DNA of 5,537 nucleotides from Verrucomicrobiota bacterium (GTDB lineage Bacteria; Verrucomicrobiota; Verrucomicrobiia; Opitutales; Opitutaceae), in NCBI GenBank assembly GCA_023428905.1, contig JAEYWP010000009.1:1-5537 (forward strand). The letters are read 5' to 3'. The notes beneath the pieces were generated by a model. That model was given only the letters and a program-made list of their open reading frames with translations. It made no database searches and had not been told where the DNA came from. This document shows positions 1-5,095 of this stretch, piece by piece; position 1 is the first letter of the stretch; every line of letters begins with the position of its first letter. The position numbers and the translations under genes were made by a program.

Positions 1-5
1 GCGGC

Positions 6-46
6 GCACGGGACCGGCGCATAGGGTGCGGGCACGGGACCGACGC
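6..46. repeat. Two-copy direct repeat, 26-base period
   Basis: The 15-base unit GCACGGGACCGGCGC at 6-20 recurs at 32-46 with one mismatch (GCACGGGACCGACGC). The offset is 26 bases. Because it lies at the window edge, it may be the end of a longer tandem array to the left. No function can be assigned; it could be a regulator-binding pair or a chance GC-rich duplication. Confidence 0.5.
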
Positions 47-170
47 GGGGAAACCCTCGCACGTACCTATTCTTGGAAAACCGAGAACAGGCACACTCAA
101 CACACCTTCCCCGCCCGCCGCGAGTCCCGGCGGGAGTCCAGCCGCGCCACGCCGCTCCACATGCCAACCC

Positions 171-200
171 TTGCCAAGCAGGACCCCCCAGGTGTAGGTT
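171..200 (+). promoter_or_regulatory. Candidate sigma-70-type promoter for the small ORF and rtcB leader
   Basis: TTGCCA at 171-176 matches the -35 consensus TTGACA in five of six positions. After an 18-base spacer, TAGGTT at 195-200 fits the loose actinobacterial -10 pattern TAnnnT. Transcription would start near 207, giving a leader of roughly 48 bases before the small ORF start at 255. This is the best-placed match I found upstream of rtcB, but in such GC-rich DNA the -10 alone is weak evidence. Confidence 0.35.
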
Positions 201-254
201 CCATCTCTTGTGCGCGCGGACAGTCCGCAGCGCCACATCAGGAGAGGAGTCACC

Positions 255-395
255 GTGTCGTTCGCCGCAACTGCCGCTGCAACCGCAGCCGCCACCGCCG
301 CCACCACGGATGGCTTCCGCCTACCCAGCCTCCGCTATGAGCGCCAACCAAAGCGCATAGCCGACGGCCGGGATCCCCGCTTCGCCAATCTCTAG
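255..395 (+). CDS. Possible small protein or leader peptide upstream of rtcB (46 aa)
   Basis: A 46-codon frame starts at GTG 255, five bases after a strong Shine-Dalgarno sequence (AGGAGAGGAG, 240-249), and ends at TAG 393-395. The first half is an Ala/Thr run (residues 4-18). The second half is basic (R22, R27, R30, K33, R34, R39, R42) and includes RYERQPKR. I see no signal peptide, membrane segment or Cys pair, and do not recognise a family. 33 of its 46 codons end in G or C, which is suggestive but not decisive. It lies 149 bases upstream of rtcB on the same strand, apparently on the same transcript, so it could be a regulatory leader ORF or an independent small protein. The ribosome binding site is the strongest support. 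The frame stays open upstream to about 210, but nothing there resembles a start site. Confidence 0.45.
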   Translation: MSFAATAAATAAATAATTDGFRLPSLRYERQPKRIADGRDPRFANL

Positions 396-399
396 GCGA
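382..399 (+). other. Hairpin across the stop codon of the small ORF
   Basis: TCGCC (382-386) can pair with GGCGA (395-399) around an 8-base loop. The TAG stop at 393-395 lies in the loop and the 3' arm. A ribosome terminating here would melt this hairpin, so it could sense translation of the small ORF. The 5-bp stem is modest and could be chance. Confidence 0.3.
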
Positions 400-414
400 C
401 GCGCAACCCCCTGA

Positions 415-454
415 GCGTTTGGGCACTCCTGCCCAACGTACGCCGGCGTCGGCG
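415..454 (+). other. Tandem hairpins between small ORF and rtcB
   Basis: TTGGGCA (419-425) and TGCCCAA (430-436) form a perfect 7-bp stem with a CTCC loop. It extends by two or three pairs past a bulged T418. A second hairpin follows at once: CGCCG (441-445), loop GCGT, CGGCG (450-454), then CTTTC. Neither has a true U-run, so they are not convincing intrinsic terminators. They could act as an attenuator, RNA-stability element or protein-binding structure in the rtcB leader. Confidence 0.45.
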
Positions 455-479
455 CTTTCAAGCCTCCCCGGAGTACACC

Positions 480-493
480 CGTGCGCGCGCACG
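480..493. repeat. Perfect 14-bp palindrome upstream of rtcB
   Basis: CGTGCGCGCGCACG equals its own reverse complement and sits 51 bases before the rtcB start codon. It could be a dimeric repressor or activator site, or an RNA hairpin (stem CGTGC/GCACG, loop GCGC). The alternating GC core makes a chance palindrome more likely than in balanced DNA. Confidence 0.4.
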
Positions 494-531
494 CCTGCTC
501 GCCACGTTCACCACACAAGACACACTCACAG

Positions 532-537
532 AAAGGA
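532..537 (+). promoter_or_regulatory. rtcB: Ribosome binding site fixing the rtcB start
   Basis: AAAGGA lies 7 bases before ATG 545. This supports 545 as the start rather than the in-frame TTG at 419, which would run translation through the hairpins and a low-complexity stretch unlike any RtcB N-terminus. Confidence 0.75.
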
Positions 538-544
538 AAAGCAC

Positions 545-1735
545 ATGGAGAAGCTGAACGCTCGGCTTCTGAACTGGGCGTCGATTCTTGACCCCCAGAC
601 CAAGGAGCAGGCGGTCACCACATCATCCATGCCGTTCATTTACCCCCACGTTGCCTTGATGCCCGACGCCCACTTGGGCCTGGGTGCCACTGTCGGCTCG
701 GTCATCCCCACCTTGGGGGCGATCATCCCGGCGGCGGTTGGCGTGGACATCGGTTGCGGCATGATCGCGGTGCTCACGCAGTTCACCAAGGGCGACCTGG
801 AGGGTCACAACTTGGGCGAGCTGCGGGAGCAGATCGAGCGGGCCATCCCGCTGAGCGCCGGGGGCCGGAACCAGAAGATCCGGGACACGGCGGCACAGCG
901 GGTCGCGGCACTTGAAGCGGCGGCAACGCCGGAGCAGTTGGCGCGGATCAATGGTCTGACGAGGAACTGGCACCAGCAGCTGGGAACGTTGGGATCAGGT
1001 AACCACTTCATCGAGGTCAGCCTCGACGAGCAGGACCGGGTGTGGTTCTTCCTGCACTCAGGATCCCGGGGGGTGGGCAACCAGATCGCTCGGTACCACA
1101 TCGCCTCCGCACACACGGAGATGAGCCGGTACTGGATCACCTTGCCTGACAAGGACCTCGCTTACCTGGTTGAAGGCACGCCTGCGTTCGACGAGTACAT
1201 CGCCGACCTCATGTGGGCTCAGGCATTCGCCCTGGCCAACAGGGAGGAGATGATGGACCGGGTTGTCGACCAGTTTGAGCGGTGGCTCACCGCGTCCACT
1301 GGGAGCACGGTCAGCGTCAACGAGCAGACACGGATCAACTGTCACCACAACTTCTCCCAGCGGGAGAAGCACTGGGGCAAGGACGTCTGGGTCTCGCGGA
1401 AGGGTGCGATCGCAGCCAACGAGGGCCAGTGGGGCTTGATCCCTGGGTCCATGGGGACTGCGTCGTACGTGGTGCAGGGGCTCGGCAACGCGGTGGCGCT
1501 CAACTCGTCGCCGCACGGTGCGGGGCGGTTGTTCTCACGGTCCAAGGCTCGGCAGACCTTCTCGCAGGACGACCTGCGGGAGGCAATGGTGGGGATCGAG
1601 TACAAGGACTCCGCCGCGTTCATTGACGAGATTCCCGGTGCCTACAAGGACATCGACCAGGTCATGGCAGACGCCGCAGACCTGGTGGAGATCCGGCACA
1701 CGCTGCGGCAGGTAGTCAACGTGAAGGGCGACTAG
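545..1735 (+). CDS. rtcB: RtcB-family RNA-splicing ligase
   Basis: RtcB is a cytosolic GTP- and Mn2+-dependent ligase joining RNA 2',3'-cyclic-phosphate or 3'-phosphate ends to 5'-OH ends. It acts through a guanylylated histidine, in RNA repair or tRNA/rRNA healing. The 396-residue product is close to the 408 of E. coli RtcB and appears complete. Visible signatures include DAHLG (41-45) and GVDIGCGM (66-73), with metal ligands D68 and C71. Others are GSGNHF (151-155, H154), HSGSRG (171-176, H171) and CHHNF (266-270, H268 as probable ligand). The GMP-accepting histidine is H324 in HGAGR (324-328). All catalytic residues expected from the family are present. ATG 545 follows AAAGGA at 7 bases. 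No rtcA, archease or rtcR gene is in view, so it looks like a stand-alone copy. A long structured leader with a small ORF precedes it, and a strong hairpin follows it. Substrates cannot be inferred from sequence. Confidence 0.97.
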   Translation: MEKLNARLLNWASILDPQTKEQAVTTSSMPFIYPHVALMPDAHLGLGATVGSVIPTLGAIIPAAVGVDIGCGMIAVLTQFTKGDLEGHNLGELREQIERAIPLSAGGRNQKIRDTAAQRVAALEAAATPEQLARINGLTRNWHQQLGTLGSGNHFIEVSLDEQDRVWFFLHSGSRGVGNQIARYHIASAHTEMSRYWITLPDKDLAYLVEGTPAFDEYIADLMWAQAFALANREEMMDRVVDQFERWLTASTGSTVSVNEQTRINCHHNFSQREKHWGKDVWVSRKGAIAANEGQWGLIPGSMGTASYVVQGLGNAVALNSSPHGAGRLFSRSKARQTFSQDDLREAMVGIEYKDSAAFIDEIPGAYKDIDQVMADAADLVEIRHTLRQVVNVKGD

Positions 1736-1759
1736 CTGCCAGCACTGGAGTACTGGGGC

Positions 1760-1800
1760 GGCGGGCGCAGCATCGACGACTGCGCCCGCCCACGTTGTTC
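1760..1800. terminator. Terminator hairpin between convergent genes
   Basis: GGCGGGCGCAG (1760-1770) and CTGCGCCCGCC (1780-1790) form a perfect 11-bp GC-rich stem with a 9-base loop. On the plus strand it is followed by CACGTTGTTC, a modest T-rich tail, 25 bases after the rtcB stop. The same hairpin lies just past the stop codon of the minus-strand gene and probably ends that transcript too, although no U-run follows in that direction. A short inverted repeat, TTGTT-C-AACAA (1795-1805), lies beside it. Confidence 0.8.
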
Positions 1801-1812
1801 AACAATTGAGCG

Positions 1813-3081
1813 CTACCGCCCCTGAACCTCCGCCGCCGCGCGCTGCACCAGCTCCACATCGCCCGCATCCGTCAACACCCGCACTCCACGCGCCGCGGCA
1901 TCGCGCGACGCCTCCTTCAACATGTCAACATCCGCCGAAGCACCAGCACCACGAGCCAACTCCACCAAATCTCCCACCACTCGCTGCAACCTCAACCCCA
2001 CCTCCACAGTTCCCGCACCATCACGCGCCAACGGCCGCAGCCCGTCCTCAAGCAAGTCCCCCAAACTCACCGCAGGCACATGCACCAACGGAAACCGCGC
2101 CTGCTCCGCGCGCTCGGTCTCAAACCACGCTGTCATCACGCGCTGCAATGCATTGAGCACCTCCACGGCCGTGCCGGGGTCATGCGTGGACGGCGAAAGC
2201 GCGCGCGATCCAATCTCAGACAGCGCCACCACACCCAACCTGGGGTCTTGTTCATACGTACGATGCCGTTCCACCCGGAATGCCTTGCGTATCCTGGCCG
2301 CAGCGTCGGCTTTCGAAGCTCCTGGGCCCCCGCTGAGGTAGGCGAGCACCGAACCCACTCCCACCGCCGTGCCAGGCCGCGCCTCAACGTGCACTCGCAC
2401 GCCGTCCCGGTCCGCCACATGCTGCAAGCGCTCCATGTCCACTCCCGTGATGGACCCAGCCATGTCGGCACGCACGGCCACGGCGTCGGCCGGGATCTGC
2501 ACAGGTTCCACACCGCCAAGGTGCGGCTCGCGCGCAAACGCCACCATGGCGTCGCACGCCGCCTCTTCCACGCGGTCAATCACATCCGGAACTCGCCCAA
2601 AGCGAGTGAGGTGATAGATCCATCGCAGCAGCGTGCCCACCACCACCGCGATCACCACCAAGGTGCCCAGGAACAGCAGCGAGCGCCCCTTCTCCGTGAA
2701 CGAGTCAGTGGACAGCGCGATGATCCCCACAATCGCAAAAACAAAAGACCCCAAGAAGCTGGACAACGCGTTTTGCGACGTGCGGTCAGCCACCAGCAGT
2801 TGCGTGGCGCGCGGAGTGGTTCCCGCAGCAGCCGAGGAGTACGCCGAGATCATGGCCGTCAAAGAGAACGTGGTGACCGCCAGCATGGATGTCGCCAAAA
2901 TCTCCAAGATGCGCAGCGCCGCGTTCTGCCCAAAGTCCACCGCGAGCGCGTCTGGCAGCAAGTATCCGAACTCCACTGATGTCCACGTGAGCACCAACGC
3001 GCCCGCCATGAACACCACTAGCCGGAACCAAATGCGCTGCGGCAAACGGGTCACAAAGGTCTTGACGTCAAATCCGTTCAT
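1813..3081 (-). CDS. DUF2254 family predicted membrane protein
   Basis: The 422-residue product fits DUF2254, a widespread bacterial inner-membrane family of unknown biochemical function. Four hydrophobic segments are visible at about residues 18-36, 55-80, 108-125 and 134-154. A basic loop follows, then a soluble C-terminal half of about 260 residues. The family-typical stretch appears at about 278-310: QDPRLGVVALSEIGSRAL, then SPSTHDPGTA. The equivalent segment in the family is usually close to ALSPGINDPFTA, so the DP-TA core is kept while the residues before it differ (STH for GIN). The ATG at 3081 has only a weak upstream purine signal, but it directly precedes a plausible N-terminus, and the next Met would cut into TM1. 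The gene is convergent with rtcB and divergent from the SPFH gene, so it is probably transcribed alone. The product is likely in the plasma membrane with its C-terminal domain in the cytoplasm (inferred). Function unknown. Confidence 0.93.
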   Translation of the reverse strand: MNGFDVKTFVTRLPQRIWFRLVVFMAGALVLTWTSVEFGYLLPDALAVDFGQNAALRILEILATSMLAVTTFSLTAMISAYSSAAAGTTPRATQLLVADRTSQNALSSFLGSFVFAIVGIIALSTDSFTEKGRSLLFLGTLVVIAVVVGTLLRWIYHLTRFGRVPDVIDRVEEAACDAMVAFAREPHLGGVEPVQIPADAVAVRADMAGSITGVDMERLQHVADRDGVRVHVEARPGTAVGVGSVLAYLSGGPGASKADAAARIRKAFRVERHRTYEQDPRLGVVALSEIGSRALSPSTHDPGTAVEVLNALQRVMTAWFETERAEQARFPLVHVPAVSLGDLLEDGLRPLARDGAGTVEVGLRLQRVVGDLVELARGAGASADVDMLKEASRDAAARGVRVLTDAGDVELVQRAAAEVQGR

Positions 3082-3167
3082 AGCCCGACGCTACCTGGCC
3101 CCTAGCCCCATATCGACCGGCTCCACTACTCTCCAGAGCAGGACTCCCCTTGCAGAAAGGCCCGCCC
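3082..3167. promoter_or_regulatory. Divergent intergenic region with promoters for both flanking genes
   Basis: These 86 bases separate two divergent start codons and must hold at least the plus-strand promoter unless transcription enters from further away. TACTCT at 3127-3132 fits the loose -10 pattern TAnnnT for the plus strand, but no matching -35 is seen. The minus strand has no clear hexamer pair either. AGAAAGG at 3154-3160 is the ribosome binding site for the SPFH gene, 7 bases before GTG 3168. Confidence 0.45.
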
Positions 3168-4130
3168 GTGGCTCACATCACTCGCCGCCCGTTCATCAGC
3201 CACTTGCGCTCCACGGCTACCGCACACGTAGTCCACATGAAGCGCGGCAAGATCAAGCGCTCCGGCACGGGCCTCGCGTTTTGGTTCCGCCCCCTCACCG
3301 CCGCGCTCAGCGAAGTCCCGGTAGACAACCGCGACATGTCGCTCTTCTTCCACTCGCGCACCGCCGACTTCCAAGACGCCGCCGTCCAAGCGACCGTGAG
3401 CTTCCGCATTGCGGACCCAGTGCTCGCATCGCAGCGCGTCGACTTCTCGCTCAACCCCGCCACCGGCGTGTGGCAGGCCGACCCTCTCAACATCCTCAAC
3501 CAGCTCGTCTCTGAGACGGCCCAGCAGCACGCCTCCTCCACCCTTGCCGGCCTGACCTTGACCGACGCCCTGACCACGGGCATCGGCGCTACTCGCGACG
3601 CCATTGCGGCGGGCCTCACCGCCGACGACCGCATCCGCGCCACGGGTGTCGAGGTGGTGGGCGTGCGCGTCCTCGCCATCAAGCCCGAGCCTGAGGTGGA
3701 GCGCGCGCTGCAAACCCCTAAGCGCGAGTCCGTCCAGCAAGAGGCCGACAAAGCCACCTATGAGCGCCGCGCCCTCGCCGTCGAGTCCGAGCGCTCCATC
3801 TCTCAAAACGAGTTGCAGTCCCGCATCGAGCTCGCCACTCGCGAGAAGGAACTGCTCGCTCAAGAGGGCGACAACATGCGCAAGCGTGCCGAGGACGAGG
3901 CCGCGTCTCGCGCCATTAGCGACGATGCCACGGCCAAGGGCGAGCGACTCCTCGGCGAGGCTCGCGCAGCGTCGGCAAAGGCCCTTGTAGATGCTCACAA
4001 GGGCGCCGATGCCTCGGTTCTGCTGGCACGGGCCGCCCAGACGGCGGCGGGCAACCTTGGCGGGGTGCAGTCGCTCACCATCACTCCGGACCTCTTGTCA
4101 CAGTTCCTGGGCAACAAGACCGGCGAGTAA
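3168..4130 (+). CDS. SPFH/band-7 domain protein, soluble type
   Basis: This 320-residue product has an SPFH (stomatin/prohibitin/flotillin/HflKC) fold at about residues 15-180. It includes the typical NRDMSLFFHSRTADFQD strand-turn region (54-70) and the QATVSFRIADP segment (74-84). A charged, Ala/Glu/Lys/Arg-rich segment follows (about 185-255), likely coiled coil for oligomerisation. The C-terminus is short (NLGGVQSLTITPDLL, 296-310). SPFH proteins usually form large membrane-associated rings that organise membranes or control proteases. Unlike HflK/C or flotillin, this one has no N-terminal transmembrane segment or signal peptide, so it is probably cytosolic or peripheral. GTG 3168 is chosen over the longer TTG at 3150 because AGAAAGG lies 7 bases before it and the resulting start (VAHITRRPFISHLRS) looks like a natural N-terminus. 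The TTG would overlap that ribosome binding site. The gene is the first of a tight pair with the NAD-kinase-like gene. Cellular role unknown. Confidence 0.92.
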   Translation: MAHITRRPFISHLRSTATAHVVHMKRGKIKRSGTGLAFWFRPLTAALSEVPVDNRDMSLFFHSRTADFQDAAVQATVSFRIADPVLASQRVDFSLNPATGVWQADPLNILNQLVSETAQQHASSTLAGLTLTDALTTGIGATRDAIAAGLTADDRIRATGVEVVGVRVLAIKPEPEVERALQTPKRESVQQEADKATYERRALAVESERSISQNELQSRIELATREKELLAQEGDNMRKRAEDEAASRAISDDATAKGERLLGEARAASAKALVDAHKGADASVLLARAAQTAAGNLGGVQSLTITPDLLSQFLGNKTGE

Positions 4131-4133
4131 CGC

Positions 4134-5030
4134 GTGGCCCTTGCCCCCCGCGTCGTTGTCGTCCACAGGCGCAGCGAACTCGACGAACTCACCCAACGCC
4201 ACTCCACCCGCGGGCAAGTGGAGTTCTTTCTGCAGATGCGCGGCCAAACCCTGGGCGCCGTGGAGGAAGCCGACGCTGCGGCAGACAGCGCGGTCCAGAA
4301 CGTGGGCGTCGCGATCCCTCCCGAGTGGCGCCGCGCGGACGTAGAACGCGAAGACTTGCCCCGGTTTCTGTTTGGCCCCGAGGACATCGTGGCGGTGGTG
4401 GGCCGCGACGGCCTGGTGGCCAATGTCGCCAAATATGTGGGCGAGCAACCGGTGGTGGGATTCAATCCGTTCCCCCAGTCCAACGCGGGCGTGCTCACCC
4501 CCTTCAACCCCGCGCAAGCCGCCGATGTTCTGACCCAGGTGGGTGCGGGCCGCGCCACCCTGACGGCTCGCACCATGGTGGAAGCCGTCTCTGACGACGG
4601 CCAGGCCGTGTCTGGCCTCAACGACGTCTACATAGGCGACGAGGGCCACCAAAGTGCCCGCTACGCGCTTGCCGCACCGGGCGGCGAACCGGAAGTTCAA
4701 TCGTCGTCAGGTGTGGTGGTGGGAACCGGCACCGGCGCCACGGGTTGGTTGCGCTCCTTGGCCAATGACCGCGGACTCGGTTCCCTCTTACCCGGTCCCG
4801 CAGACCCACGCGTCGCATGGTTTGTGCGTGAGGCTTGGCCCTCGCCGTTCACTGGCGCTAGCCGCACCGCAGGAGCCTTGAGCGAGGGTGAGCGGCTCGA
4901 GATCACCGTGCGTAGCGACGTGCTTGTCGTCTTTGGCGACGGCATCGAGCACGACCGTATTGACGTGGGCCACGGTCAGCGGCTCGAGATCGGCGTGGCC
5001 AGCCGACGTTTACGACTCGTCACGCCCTGA
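4134..5030 (+). CDS. Divergent NAD-kinase-fold protein (ATP-NAD kinase-like)
   Basis: The 298-residue product resembles the NAD kinase/diacylglycerol-kinase superfamily, whose members phosphorylate NAD, lipids or related substrates using ATP or polyphosphate. Landmarks are in the right order. GRDGL (90-94) replaces the usual GGDGT phosphate-binding loop. LNDVYIGDE (162-170) stands where NAD kinases have the NE-containing motif. SGVVVGTGTGATGW (192-205) corresponds to the DG-x-STPTGSTAY substrate loop. A C-terminal FGDG (267-270) is followed by a beta segment. The N-terminal part (about 1-80) contains RHSTRGQVEFFLQMRG, an extension absent from housekeeping NadK. Loss of the second loop glycine and changes in the substrate loop mean NAD kinase activity is not assured; a different substrate or a sensor role is possible. 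The GTG start lies 3 bases after the SPFH stop codon, with only a weak GGCGAG upstream, so translational coupling is likely. Confidence in the fold is good, in the reaction low. Confidence 0.85.
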   Translation: MALAPRVVVVHRRSELDELTQRHSTRGQVEFFLQMRGQTLGAVEEADAAADSAVQNVGVAIPPEWRRADVEREDLPRFLFGPEDIVAVVGRDGLVANVAKYVGEQPVVGFNPFPQSNAGVLTPFNPAQAADVLTQVGAGRATLTARTMVEAVSDDGQAVSGLNDVYIGDEGHQSARYALAAPGGEPEVQSSSGVVVGTGTGATGWLRSLANDRGLGSLLPGPADPRVAWFVREAWPSPFTGASRTAGALSEGERLEITVRSDVLVVFGDGIEHDRIDVGHGQRLEIGVASRRLRLVTP

Positions 5031-5095
5031 GCGGGACACACTGCGGCAACATTCCACGAGTAGTCTCATCCCACATGTCACGTGAAGGAGCCCCC
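5031..5095 (+). promoter_or_regulatory. Short gap with ribosome binding site of the lipoprotein gene
   Basis: GAAGGAG (5084-5090) lies 5 bases before ATG 5096 and is a near-ideal Shine-Dalgarno sequence. TAGTCT (5061-5066) could be a -10 element, but no -35 accompanies it. No terminator hairpin is visible after the kinase-like gene, so read-through into the lipoprotein gene remains possible. Confidence 0.5.

Larger units (their letters stand above)
1..254. other. Non-coding upstream region without a convincing gene
   Basis: No reading frame here has a good ribosome binding site or recognisable protein features. Open frames exist on both strands, but they give arginine-, proline- and histidine-rich translations typical of chance frames in GC-rich DNA. 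Frame 1 from the first base reaches a TAG at 22-24, so the extreme left could be the last codons of a gene that starts outside the window; this cannot be tested here. Visible elements are a short direct repeat (6-46), a small hairpin GCGGA-CAG-TCCGC near 217-229, and a possible promoter at 171-200. The stretch probably carries the transcription start for the small ORF and rtcB. Confidence 0.5.

Noticed and set aside
64..101. TTGGAA at 73-78 as a -35 element
   Set aside because: No TAnnnT hexamer lies 16-18 bases downstream.
190..215. T-arm-like GGTTCCATCTC suggesting a tRNA or tRNA-like RNA near rtcB
   Set aside because: The flanking bases do not pair into a T-stem, and no acceptor, D or anticodon arm can be built around it.
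26..360. Overlapping open frames of about 95-104 codons on the plus strand
   Set aside because: Their products are Arg/Pro/His-rich with no ribosome binding site or motif. They overlap each other and the better-supported small ORF at 255-395.
419..544. In-frame upstream extension of rtcB from TTG 419
   Set aside because: No ribosome binding site precedes 419. The extension is Pro/His/Arg-rich, crosses strong inverted repeats, and is not RtcB-like. ATG 545 has a well-spaced AAAGGA.
2080..2979. Plus-strand open frame of 299 codons opposite the DUF2254 gene
   Set aside because: The His/Arg-rich translation is the antisense shadow of a well-supported membrane protein gene. It has no family signature or ribosome binding site.
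3150..3167. TTG 3150 as start of the SPFH gene
   Set aside because: The AGAAAGG Shine-Dalgarno sequence lies downstream of this TTG and correctly spaced for GTG 3168.
2633..3514. Plus-strand open frame of 293 codons spanning the divergent intergenic region
   Set aside because: It overlaps the DUF2254 gene on the other strand and the SPFH gene in another frame. It has no motifs, and its C-terminal half is arginine-rich frame-shadow sequence.
3126..3998. Minus-strand open frame of 290 codons opposite the SPFH gene
   Set aside because: The Gly/Leu/Arg-rich antisense translation lacks domain signatures. The plus-strand SPFH protein explains this DNA.
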